A stretch of DNA of 64,000 bases, from NCBI GenBank assembly GCA_000333855.2, contig CM007319.1, positions 651,081-715,080 on the forward strand, written 5' to 3'. Origin of the DNA: Endotrypanum monterogeii. Taxonomy: Eukaryota; Euglenozoa; Kinetoplastea; Trypanosomatida; Trypanosomatidae. The notes beneath the pieces are model-generated. The model was given only the letters and a program-made list of their open reading frames with translations, did not search any database and was not told where the DNA came from. This document shows positions 18,755-28,247 of the stretch, piece after piece. Made by a program: the position numbers and the translations under genes. The stretch's first letter is position 1; every line of letters starts with the position of its first letter.

Positions 18755-19747
18755 ATGATGCTTGCCCACGAGCTGGAGAAGAAGTACCAGCTCAGGATAC
18801 CCTTCTTTGAGGGTACACTGGAAGAGGCGAAGCGGCAAGCCCAGCATGACTCACGCTATCTAGTTCTGTACATACATAGCCCTCGACATGAGAACACAGA
18901 GGCGTATCTGCGCGAAGTCTTGGCTACGAACGAGATCATCACGCTTCTGCTCGAAACCAGCGTTCTGTTTGGGGTGAGCGTGGAGGAGTCGCTGGGAACG
19001 CTGCTTGCGGAGGAGCTCAGTGCCCATGCTTTTCCGTTTATAGCGGCCCTGGTGGGTAACACAGTGGTGTTTCGAGTGCAAGGGTACCACAGTCGTGAAA
19101 TATTTCGCCGTGAGTGGCGCTTGTGCACCGAAGTTTGGGATGGTCAGCTTGCTGAAGCCGTTGTCCTAGCTGCCGAGCGCGAGGCGCGGGAGCGGGCGCG
19201 CATTGCTGATGCGGAGACTGCCTCCGCAATGGAGGCTGCCGATCGAGCCATCCTCGAGGAACTTCTCCGAAAAGAGGAAGAGGAACGTCGTGTCGCTTCA
19301 GAGCAAGAGGTCGCTGCGCAACGGGCCGCCGAGGAACGAGCAGCCGCTGAGGAGCGTGAGAGGGAGGAGAAGGCCGCAGAGGAAGCACGGCAAAGTGCAA
19401 TCGAGGAGGAGCGTCGGTCGAAGCGCGAATCTGCCAAGCGTAAGGCTCAAGCTGAGCTTTGTGACGAGCCCCCGGCCAGCGTTGCCGCCGAGGAGACAGT
19501 GCAGATTAGCTTGCGCTGTCCGTCTGGGAAGCACTATGACCGACGCTTCCTGCGAAGTGATCTTGTGGATCAACTTGCATTTTTTGTACTTACACTAGAT
19601 GAGCTGAATGACGCGGCAGACGTGTCGACAGTGCGCTTCGCGACAGGTTTCCCGCCGACAGCGCTGGAGTGGCGCGAGGGCGAAACGCGCTTCAGTGACA
19701 TAAAAAGTCTTTGCCCGCGTGCGGTGGTTATCGTGCGCTGGTCATGA
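18755..19747 (+). CDS. UAS-UBX domain protein (FAF2-like)
   Basis: This encodes 330 residues from the first in-frame ATG at 18755. The frame is open upstream without an ATG, so the annotated start could be short only if a non-ATG codon were used. Residues 1-130 match a UAS thioredoxin-like domain of FAF1/FAF2 proteins: KKYQLRIPFFEGTLEEAKR, then YLVLYIHSPRHENTEAYLREVL, then HAFPFIAALV. A long charged Ala/Glu/Arg helix follows (about 140-240). The C-terminus (about 250-330) is a UBX domain, with an R-rich first strand, DRRFLRSDLVDQLAFFV and a loop FATGFPPTAL replacing the usual FPR signature. UBX domains bind the p97/Cdc48 ATPase. An ER-associated degradation or p97-adaptor role is inferred. 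No N-terminal UBA domain or membrane hairpin is seen. Confidence 0.8.
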   Translation: MMLAHELEKKYQLRIPFFEGTLEEAKRQAQHDSRYLVLYIHSPRHENTEAYLREVLATNEIITLLLETSVLFGVSVEESLGTLLAEELSAHAFPFIAALVGNTVVFRVQGYHSREIFRREWRLCTEVWDGQLAEAVVLAAEREARERARIADAETASAMEAADRAILEELLRKEEEERRVASEQEVAAQRAAEERAAAEEREREEKAAEEARQSAIEEERRSKRESAKRKAQAELCDEPPASVAAEETVQISLRCPSGKHYDRRFLRSDLVDQLAFFVLTLDELNDAADVSTVRFATGFPPTALEWREGETRFSDIKSLCPRAVVIVRWS

Positions 19748-20497
19748 GTCAAGCGAATATCGAATTCCCCCCCTCGCTTCAAATGTTCAGTAGTGCCGGC
19801 TGATATCCCCACCGCTAGCAATGTGTGCTTGATTTTATTCATGCTGCCCCTAATGCGTGTCGCTTCCTTGGATACCTCTGACGCACGCGCTCTTGTCCTT
19901 TCTCGGCTTCGCAGTGCAGATATGCTATCACGAGTTACAGCGCTTTAGCACATGGGCTGGCTGCTGTCTCCCACCCTTCCTCTCTCTCTCTCTCTCTCTC
20001 GCCATTTTCTCGTGTGTCTCCATCCGCGAGAGGAGAAACAAGGGGGCCTCCCCCTCCTCAGCCCGCCTTCACGCACCCTTTCCTTGTACATACATGCGCA
20101 TAGGTAGGTATTCTTTTAGGGACATAAGATTTAGTGCGGAGGGGGAGGGGTTGCGGTGCCAATGATTCATGCAGACACCCAAGAATTGTTGCCGAAGGGT
20201 CGCAAGAGGAGGAGGAAGAGGATGAGTAGGGTAGAGAGGGATAGGGGAGGGGGTGTCTTTGAAGTCCATTTTTTTTTCCCGATCACCTGGCCCCCCCCCC
20301 CTACCATCTTACGACAGTGGCCTGACCCTTCCCGCCAAGAAAAAAAAACAGAAACAAGCCGGCACCACCGTCAAAGTATTCTCCTTAGTCAACACACCAC
20401 GGATCAATGAACATGTCCTTTCTTCGGTGATGCCCCAACACTTTCGCATATGCTCTACACTGCTACTTGTGTGTCTTTATGGTCACTTATATATGGA

Positions 20498-20532
<35 letters not shown>

Positions 20533-20671
20533 CCACCTGTCGGTGCTAAAAAAAAAAACAGGAGGGTATCGTTGAGCACGTACGCCCCCGTGTGAGTACA
20601 ATCACGCCCTGTTTGTTTGATGGAGGGTGTAAGTCACGAGGGCAACAAGGGAAACGTCTAGCAAAACAGCG
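19748..20671. other. Intergenic spacer UAS-UBX to protease-like
   Basis: This is spacer with a CT tract near 19979-20000, C-runs near 20290 and a TA tract at 20501-20530. I see no gene. Confidence 0.65.
20501..20530. repeat. (AT)15 microsatellite
   Basis: This is an uninterrupted AT tract about 140 bases before the protease-like gene. Confidence 0.9.
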
Positions 20672-22450
20672 ATGTGGTGCAGAAGCACTGCTCTGCTGGC
20701 AAGGTTTCAGCCGTACGCCATGGCGGTGCAAACCCGCTTTAAGTGGCGACACAAAGAGACGGATCGATGGCGACGGCTGATGGACGCCACGTGTTTTCAG
20801 GTTGACTGGCTCGGTCAGACAAGTGGGCCGAACCTCACACAGTACAGTGGGCACTGGACGCACATTATCACCTGCGCCCACGTCATCACACCGTGGGACT
20901 ATCCCAACTACTACCCACCGCAGGGTCCAACTCGCTTTGTCTCGCATATCACGCTTGCCGACACGATGACGCAGATTCGCCTTGTGTCGATGCAGGGCAA
21001 TGCCGTGTACAAACATTTCACATCTAATCAACACGTCTTTGTTCATTCAAACCCGCGGCTGGACTTATGTGTTGTTCATGCCGAGCAAAATTTGAAGCGG
21101 AGTGGTGAGATGAAGATGATGTGGATGCAAAATGAGGGGTACATTACGCGCCCTCGACTAGAGATCAATGACCAATTGAAGGTCGGTGATCACGTTTGGT
21201 TGTATGGCATGTCGGCACACGAGTCGCTCTTTGATGAGGAGAAAGGGCCAGAGCCCCTCATGATACCCACCGGCGTTCGCGCGCGCGTGCACGCCTTGAC
21301 GCGCGAGCACTTCTTTCTTGACACAGTGGCGCTTGAGGAGAGCCCAGATCGCGGACTCATTCAGATGGGTATGTGCGGGTCTATCGTGATGCGCAACGGC
21401 AAGTGTGTCGGCATGCTTACGGCGACCGTGCACCAGGAAAGCGACTGTAAGGAATTGGCTGGGATGGCCATGTGCACTTACTCGTCGGACATCTTCGAGT
21501 TCTTGCTGGAGGTGGAGAGGCAAATGAAGAATGTGGTTTCTCGTCAGAGCCAAGAGGAAACACCTTTTGAGCAGCGACGCCGCTCGAGCGAGTCTGATAC
21601 AAAGGAGCACAAGCACTGGGAGTTGGACGAGAGCCGCACAGCGCGCCACATCCCAGTGCCTGTCTCACTATGGCATATGGAGGAGAAATGGGTAACAGAG
21701 GAAGACTATATGAACAGCGCTGTCTTTGGCCGTAGCGGTGCCTTCAACCAAGAAACCCAAGAAAGTGCGTTGGGCTATGACATGAATTCAGCCAAGACAT
21801 ACGGCGACCGTCCGGGTGACATCGCTTCGTTTGCTCCGAACAGCGCGACCGGCAAGCCTGTAATGCAAGGCGAGCGAAAGGACTACAGCCCAACCGGCGT
21901 GTATGCGAATGCCGAAGAGTTCAAAAACAAAGACGTGTGGGACTACAACATTAGCTCCGAAATGCGCTCTCTCTTCAACGAGGCAGTTGACAGCAAGGAT
22001 GCCGAGAGCCTCAACATGATGCGCAAGTCGCTCGAGAATATTCGCGCGCAACGTGCGATGGAGAAAATGAAGGAGACCGTGATGAATCGCACCGAGTCGG
22101 ACTTCGACCCGATGAAGGGTTTTGGTCACTACGGCGGCAACCCCGATGCGGGAGTTGACAACTTCAATCCCGAGTACGCCTCTGCCGCTTCGGCCCACAA
22201 GGGTGACGAGGATGTTTCTCGGCACGAGCAGAGTGTGCAACAGGCAGAGCGTCTACAGTCTACAGGCCATGGTTCGTCTGTATCATCACCGCCTCCACCA
22301 CCATCACGAACCGAATCCATTATCGACCGCAAGAAGCGAGAGCGCCGTGAGGCGGAAGCTAAGTATCACGAGGAGCTGCGCCGCCGTCACGGACAGCGTG
22401 CCGTTCCCTTTGGCGACGAGGACCTCGGCGGCTTCTGGGAGCGGCACTGA
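20672..22450 (+). CDS. Chymotrypsin-fold protein with Cys nucleophile position
   Basis: This encodes 592 residues. The ATG at 20672 gives MWCRSTALLARFQPYAMAV, an Arg-rich, acid-poor start that looks like a mitochondrial presequence. Residues about 40-285 show trypsin-like (PA clan) landmarks. The His motif is HIITCAHV (His70). The Asp motif is NPRLDLCVVHAE (Asp131). The nucleophile loop is MGMCGSIV (Cys235), followed by the strand RNGKCVGMLTATV. In serine proteases this loop is GDSGG; here Cys occupies the Ser position, as in 3C-type cysteine proteases. The C-terminal half (about 300-592) is unlike any family I know. It is Asn/Ser/charged and ends in a helix-rich segment (KKRERREAEAKYHEELRRRHG). 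It is either a real cysteine protease or a non-catalytic scaffold. Localisation is inferred only. Confidence 0.72.
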   Translation: MWCRSTALLARFQPYAMAVQTRFKWRHKETDRWRRLMDATCFQVDWLGQTSGPNLTQYSGHWTHIITCAHVITPWDYPNYYPPQGPTRFVSHITLADTMTQIRLVSMQGNAVYKHFTSNQHVFVHSNPRLDLCVVHAEQNLKRSGEMKMMWMQNEGYITRPRLEINDQLKVGDHVWLYGMSAHESLFDEEKGPEPLMIPTGVRARVHALTREHFFLDTVALEESPDRGLIQMGMCGSIVMRNGKCVGMLTATVHQESDCKELAGMAMCTYSSDIFEFLLEVERQMKNVVSRQSQEETPFEQRRRSSESDTKEHKHWELDESRTARHIPVPVSLWHMEEKWVTEEDYMNSAVFGRSGAFNQETQESALGYDMNSAKTYGDRPGDIASFAPNSATGKPVMQGERKDYSPTGVYANAEEFKNKDVWDYNISSEMRSLFNEAVDSKDAESLNMMRKSLENIRAQRAMEKMKETVMNRTESDFDPMKGFGHYGGNPDAGVDNFNPEYASAASAHKGDEDVSRHEQSVQQAERLQSTGHGSSVSSPPPPPSRTESIIDRKKRERREAEAKYHEELRRRHGQRAVPFGDEDLGGFWERH

Positions 22451-22625
22451 AAGCTGGCACCCTCTCATCCAGCCCGGAGAACTCCGCGCGCTCTCAGACG
22501 AGGTGCTTGTGTACGCGTCTGGGATGCTTTGTATTTCGGAAGATATGTGTGTATCACTGCTACGCTTGACGTGCACGATAACTTTGCAATCTATTCTTTT
22601 GCTTCTCGGGGTGTTTGTACTCGCT

Positions 22626-22661
22626 ACTCTCTCTCTCTGTGTGTGTGTGTGTGTGTGTGTG
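22626..22661. repeat. (CT)n(GT)n microsatellite
   Basis: A CT tract passes directly into a GT tract of about 11 units, within the 3' flank of the protease-like gene. Confidence 0.85.
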
Positions 22662-23313
22662 CAATAACTTCTATCATATTTTATCTCGTCCCTCTCGTTC
22701 TACATCCCTCGATGCACGTGCCAGAGGAGTGGGTAACGGGCGAGGATGGATGTAGAGTGAGAGGGGCTATATGGCAAAGCAACAACGTGTGGGCAGAGCA
22801 GGAGGAGGATACCGAAAGGTAGGGAAGGAACTGCAGCGGTGGTTGAGGGGGGGGGTGGTGGAGAGGAGGGTCGCGGGGACTTCCAGAGTTGGGGCGGGTC
22901 TGTTCCTGTCTGGGAGCAGAGATGAAGTCGAGATGCTCGTAAACGGCGGAGGGTGTTGGAGGGGTTGCCGCCCACCTTCACCCTGCTTCGTCTACCGTAT
23001 TCTTGGTGAAGTACTCAAGGTGCTATCTCTTCTGTTCTTGTTTTTTTTTTTGCCCTTCTTGAACCTTTTGTGATGAGGGAGGGGAGGGGGTGCGAAGTCT
23101 TTCTTCTATGCGCTTAAAGGTCTTGACCCCCCCCCCCCCATCGCCATTCTTGGCCACCCTCATGGTACGCGCCCTCGACTCAGATGAACGCACTCGTGAT
23201 GGCACACCTTGTATATTCATTTCTTTTCGCACTCCCATTCGCACTCTTTGATTTTTCTTTTCTGTGATGTATTCATCATTTTCTTAACCGGACACGTACC
23301 TGGTACGTATTGT

Positions 23314-23315
23314 AA

Positions 23316-23348
<33 letters not shown>

Positions 23349-23366
23349 TACATACATACATACAAA
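23314..23366. repeat. (AC)n plus (CATA)n compound repeat
   Basis: An AC tract of about 15 units is followed by CATA tetranucleotide units. Confidence 0.85.
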
Positions 23367-23677
23367 TACGCGCTCATACACATCATCCTTCCGATCCCGG
23401 CGGCGCACTTGTCAGCGAAATATTTATCCGCTTCGAAGCAGGTGCGAGCTGGTCGCACTCAATCACGCACGTGGGTGAGACTCAGACTCTGTGGAATCTG
23501 CGGAAGCGCACTTGTGCGTGTGTGTGTCTGTGTTAGCGCTCTTCTTGTGTGCCAGTGCGTTTGAACGCTCGACCTGTGAAACAGCCGCACACATCATCGG
23601 CTGCCCGCCTGGGTTTCCTTTAACGCATTTTTGCCCGTACACCTTTGAGGAAAAAAATAAAAGAAAGCAGTCGGTAA

Positions 23678-23692
23678 TTTTTTCTTTTCCAG
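23678..23692 (+). promoter_or_regulatory. Predicted trans-splice acceptor for UTP6
   Basis: A short T-rich tract ends in AG at 23691-23692, 39 bases before the UTP6 ATG. Confidence 0.55.
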
Positions 23693-23731
23693 CATTTCAT
23701 TTTCCAACACCCCGTGCCTTTCGCTTTCGCC

Positions 23732-26700
23732 ATGGCTCGCGCACGCGCCATCGAGACCAGGCTGGAGAAGCTGGTGCCAGCCCTAGATGAGTACTACTCG
23801 AGTGGTTTTCTTACCCGGGATGAGACGGTTGAGGTATCACGGCAGCGACAGCATTGGGAGTTCCGTCTTGTTGCCAAGCCTCTTCTTCTTCTTGACGTGC
23901 GTGGAGCTATCGCGTACGAGTTGGCACTAGAAAAACGCCTCCGCGAGTATTGCATCCACACGAAGCTCAACCTGCAACACCGCTGGGACATTGTGGACCG
24001 CATCGAGGGCATCTACAAGATTGGTCTCAAGCACCTGCGCAATAAGACGGAGAACGAGGCTCTGCGGCAGGAGTGCGTACTGTTCATGAAGCAATTTCAG
24101 CGTAACGGGAGCCTCAGCAACCTCTACGGTGAGCTCATGGTGATGCATCCACGACGCAGCGACATCTGGGTGGAGGCGGCGACATGGCAGGGATTCTCGC
24201 AGCGCAACACAGACAATGCTCGTGCGATAACCCAGCAAGCTTTGTTAACGATGGCTTCAGAGCCCGCCGTATGGGCCTGTGCGTTACGTGTGGAGCTGCA
24301 ATTCGTTCAGCGTCTGCTTGAAGGGCTTCTGGCTGATCACCGTGATGAGCTACGTGAGGCGCGCAAGCGTGCAGCACATACAGGCGAGGACGGTGACGTC
24401 AGTGTCACGAAGGCAATCGAGGACGAGGCTACGTCATCGATAGCGCCAAAGCTGCGCGCCGAGAACGAAGCTATGGCTCACGTCCTGCTTGATCTTGCGT
24501 TAGCCAAGACGGTCGTGGAGGAGGCCTTTGAAAGCCCCGCTAGTGGGGCGGCGCTTCTGGTGCAGCTGCTGGAGGTTGCCGGCACCTACGCGTTTGCGCG
24601 TGAGGTTCTAGAACTTGCAGTGACGACGGCTGCGCACAAAATGGCAGAGGCATGCAACAGCTCTGATGGTGCTACATCCGAGGTAAAACGTGTCCGTGGA
24701 CCTCGCGGTGTATCGGGCGGCTCCCCTTTGACAATAGCGACTGATCAACAGCGACTTCGCGTGCGCACTCAGTGGTGCCACCAACACAGTATCGACACCG
24801 TATTTGCCCACTATTTGTCCCTGGAAGACTTCTTCGTGAATCGCTTCTCCACCCCTATCGTCGACACGACGACCTACCTCGCCGAAGGTGGTGGTAAAGG
24901 GAGCGTATCTGCTAAGCGCCGTGGCCCACAAGAACAACCGCATCCGTCACCCGCCACAACTTCATTCCTCAGTCCATCCCAGGAGGACCGCCGCCGTGCC
25001 GCTGTCAAGGCAGTCGCTTCGATGCTGACGTTTTCTGCCACAGCAACGTCGGCGCTGGTGTGTCTGCCTGGGGTTGTGGATACGGATACGGACTCAGCGA
25101 CACGCTTTCCAGCCGTGCGGCAGGCCTTTGTCGAGGCCCTTCGTCGCGTCGCTGCGGTGTCGCCTGAGGGGGTGTCTCGGCTGTGCTTGCATCTGCTTCG
25201 AAGCTCGGTAGTTGCTGCGACCGATACCACATCTGTGACCGCAGCCGCCAACAAGGGCAAGAAGAAGAAGAAAGACGCTTCACGGTCAGGGGAAGTGCTG
25301 GATATCACGGCTGCGATCCAAGGGCTCCTGGGGGGGCCGCAGCTCGACGACACAACGCTACAGACGTGTGCAATTGAACCTCAAGAACGAACGAGATGTC
25401 TGCTGAAGGAAATGTCTTTGACTGCTGAGATGCATCCGCGTGCTAAGTCGCGGGCCAGACACGAGGTCACCTCAAGCACCAGTCCCACTGCGACGCTGAT
25501 GACGTGGTCGGTTGCGCAGCTGGGGCGATTGTTACAGGAGGCCGACAGAGATGCACTAGTGGAAGTATCTGGTACTAGTGTCGGGGGTACGACCAGCACG
25601 TCTCCGCACTCATTGCTTAAGGGTGCGCCAGCGATGACTGCCGAGGACGTGGAGCGCTTCATCGTTTGGTGGAAAGACGAGGAGAAGAAGAACGCTCTAG
25701 GCGATTCTCTGGTCGCCTCTCAAGCTTGCCGCCGCGCGGCAGTCATGAGGTTTTTAATCCAGCACGGTCTGTTACCTTCTGTCGAACTGCCCGCTGGCCC
25801 AGAGAAGCACAACAACAGCAAAAGGAAAACGTTGGACAGGGCCAGCAGCAACGTCACCGATGAGGATGCGTGGGCCAAGACACGGGCCACACTGCTGAAT
25901 CGAACGAGTGCGTTGCGGTTCGTTCCTGCCACAGGCACCAGCATACCAGCACGCGTTCCGCTCTCTCTGTGGCGTGTCTTCAGCGCCTTGGAGACATTGG
26001 AAGGTCCAGCGCAGATGAGAGAGCGGGCCCTCCTGGTTCATACGACGGCTCTGCGTGCTGGTAGCGACGAAAGCGACAGCGACGACACTGACGATGGTGT
26101 GGTTCGTGATAGCGGTGTTGCAGCTGGAGTAAGGTCTGCTGGATTGTCGTCTGCTAGCCTGCAACCTTCGTGCTTTGCCGCTGCAGGGCTATTTTTTTTG
26201 AGTGGAGTGCCGCACAGCACACTCAGTCGCGAGGAGGAGTGGCTCCGGTTGGAGGGCGTGACCTCGTTGCTGCGGTGCCGGCTAGCCTCGTGGATGGGGC
26301 GTCGCGTCTGCACCCGTGACACCGTTGCCGAGACTCTTCAGAGTGCGGCAAGCGACCTGGCAGCGGCCTGGATTGATGACATGCAAGGTCTGCTGGCATT
26401 GGCTCAGAGGTGCCAGCCGCTGCCCCGTTTCGCGCAGACACACTGCGTACTACCCTTTTTGGAGGGTGTTGCTCTGTTCCGCTCTGCCCCCGAGGCTCGA
26501 TCTAGTCAAGGAGGCCATAGGTCTTCAGCTGCCAAGGTCTCCCGCGATGCGATGCAAGCGGCTCGAGAGGCTCACGAGACGCTTTTGAGGCTGTACGACA
26601 TCTCCAAGCAACCGGAATCCTTCCTACCGCTCATCTATGACGGTACCTCGACGGAGAAGCTAACGCATCCGCCTAGTGCTTCGTCGAACATGAGCGGCAA

Positions 26701-26869
26701 GGCATCAAAGGCGGAGGTGCAGCAGGCCAATGCCGAGGACTGGGTGTCGTACGTGCTGTTTGAGCGCACAGTGTCCAATGATTTGTTGAAGGCCAAGACT
26801 GTCGTGGAGCAGGCACGTCGTACCTCATTGGCACCGCAGATCTTCATGGCGAGGCTGAGCGCCTTGTAG
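23732..26869 (+). CDS. UTP6: U3 snoRNP / SSU processome protein UTP6
   Basis: This encodes 1045 residues; the start is the ATG at 23732. The N-terminal 180 residues match UTP6. They open with IETRLEKLVPALDEYYSSGF, and LTRDETVEVSRQRQHWEFRL follows. The next conserved segment is IAYELALEKRLREYCIHTKL. HAT-type (half-a-TPR) helices come next: RWDIVDRIEGIYKIGLKHLR, LYGELMVMHPRRSDIWVEAA and VWACALRVELQFVQRLLEG. In the nucleolus UTP6 is part of the UtpB complex and binds nascent pre-rRNA for 18S processing. This protein is much longer than yeast (about 440) or human (about 600) UTP6. The extra sequence is mostly Ser/Thr/Ala-rich inserts between about 320 and 800. A C-terminal HAT-like segment reappears near the end (SYVLFERTVSNDLLKAKTVV). 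Confidence 0.85.
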   Translation: MARARAIETRLEKLVPALDEYYSSGFLTRDETVEVSRQRQHWEFRLVAKPLLLLDVRGAIAYELALEKRLREYCIHTKLNLQHRWDIVDRIEGIYKIGLKHLRNKTENEALRQECVLFMKQFQRNGSLSNLYGELMVMHPRRSDIWVEAATWQGFSQRNTDNARAITQQALLTMASEPAVWACALRVELQFVQRLLEGLLADHRDELREARKRAAHTGEDGDVSVTKAIEDEATSSIAPKLRAENEAMAHVLLDLALAKTVVEEAFESPASGAALLVQLLEVAGTYAFAREVLELAVTTAAHKMAEACNSSDGATSEVKRVRGPRGVSGGSPLTIATDQQRLRVRTQWCHQHSIDTVFAHYLSLEDFFVNRFSTPIVDTTTYLAEGGGKGSVSAKRRGPQEQPHPSPATTSFLSPSQEDRRRAAVKAVASMLTFSATATSALVCLPGVVDTDTDSATRFPAVRQAFVEALRRVAAVSPEGVSRLCLHLLRSSVVAATDTTSVTAAANKGKKKKKDASRSGEVLDITAAIQGLLGGPQLDDTTLQTCAIEPQERTRCLLKEMSLTAEMHPRAKSRARHEVTSSTSPTATLMTWSVAQLGRLLQEADRDALVEVSGTSVGGTTSTSPHSLLKGAPAMTAEDVERFIVWWKDEEKKNALGDSLVASQACRRAAVMRFLIQHGLLPSVELPAGPEKHNNSKRKTLDRASSNVTDEDAWAKTRATLLNRTSALRFVPATGTSIPARVPLSLWRVFSALETLEGPAQMRERALLVHTTALRAGSDESDSDDTDDGVVRDSGVAAGVRSAGLSSASLQPSCFAAAGLFFLSGVPHSTLSREEEWLRLEGVTSLLRCRLASWMGRRVCTRDTVAETLQSAASDLAAAWIDDMQGLLALAQRCQPLPRFAQTHCVLPFLEGVALFRSAPEARSSQGGHRSSAAKVSRDAMQAAREAHETLLRLYDISKQPESFLPLIYDGTSTEKLTHPPSASSNMSGKASKAEVQQANAEDWVSYVLFERTVSNDLLKAKTVVEQARRTSLAPQIFMARLSAL

Positions 26870-28247
26870 CGTGGTGAAGGGGCGAGGGCAGGTGTTGGCG
26901 AAGGGAGGGATTCGAAGAAAGGTAGGACAGCGACAGTAGCGAAGCATTGCTGTGCCATCTGTCATTGTTGTTGCTCCTTGAAAGGGTACAGGCTACCAGC
27001 GCACCGCCTTCCTTTTGGGAGCCACGCGGACAAGTGGCGCATACCAGATCCATTGATATGGGTCCACTTGATGTGTGTATATTGATGTGTGTGTGTGTGT
27101 CTGTGCCGTTGTGCGTTTCATGAATGAGAAGTAGTTTCAGACACACCAGTGAGCGCAAGCATTGCTGTCTTCTCTCTTCTTCTTGCCTTTCCTTTTTTTT
27201 CTTTTCTGAAGGAGGGGAGGGGAAGAGGGGCTTTGGTCCAATAAACGCCCCCCCCTCTGTGTGTGTGTGTGTATGTAGTTGTTGCTCTCATGCGTGCGCA
27301 CGGGCCGAATACGCACTGTCACTCACAGTAACAGATTTTAATGCTGATATGAAAACCGCGTAACAATACCCACAGGTCTGTGAGTTCAATAATGATAACA
27401 GCATCTTCAAAGGGGGAGCCTGTCCTAACATCAGGCGCAAATATATTCGCAAACAAGGACGCTCTCATATGTGTCCGAAGAATAGTAAGTTGGGAGGTGA
27501 TAGAGTTCCGAGGGGTGGGGCGGCTGTGTGCGTTGTGCGACGGGGCGCAACAGGAGTGTCTACCCCCCTCCTTTCCTTTCCAAAGGCTTTGTACATGTGT
27601 CTTCACATACAAATAGCCTGTTCAACTCACTGCCGGTGAGATGGAGTCGGGAAAAAAAACAGAAGAGGGAATGTTACGCTCCTGCGTGCCTCCATGGGAA
27701 CTAGTCACCCCCAAAAGAAAAAAAAGCGGTACGAAAGGGGAGAGGGGGAAACGGAGGGAGATCGACTGATGGCCAATTAGTGGGTGAGATGTGTGGCGTT
27801 CGTGGAGTCTCTCTCCCTTTTCCCTCCGACACTACTTTCACCAGTCCCGTATTCGCTACTCTTTGCTCCGTGGACGCATGTTTATACTAGCAGCCCTTTA
27901 TTTTTCCCTATTGCCTTGCGGGAAAGAGTGTGTTTGATCACAGTATCAACCGCCGATTCCCTTCTTTTTTTTTCTGTCTGTCTTCCGCGCGTACACGCGG
28001 TGTACCAAAGGGATCACAACCTGTACACAAAGATTAAGTCAACACTTTTTTCTTTCCGGCGGGACGCGGGTGGCAGTGACTACGGCGTGTCTTCCTCAGC
28101 AAAGGGAAGGCATGTGTGTGGATTAGGAGCTTCGGGCAGAGGATAGCATGGTGCCTCTATGAGCGGTGGATCCTATCCGTCGATTATCTTGAAGAAAAAA
28201 AAATCGGGTGAAAAGAGGGGGACTTCTCTCGTGTCGAGAAGTCCGTC
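26870..28247. other. Intergenic spacer UTP6 to mitochondrial orphan
   Basis: This is 1.38 kb of spacer with short GT tracts near 27085 and 27260 and pyrimidine-rich stretches near 27810-27990. I see no gene. A frame at 28159-28431 overlaps the next gene's start in another frame and is discounted. Confidence 0.65.

Larger units (their letters stand above)
22451..23731. other. Intergenic spacer protease-like to UTP6
   Basis: This is 1.28 kb of spacer. It holds a CT/GT tract, a purine-rich block at about 22790-22900, a C-run at 23128 and an (AC)n plus (CATA)n repeat. I see no gene. Confidence 0.65.
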
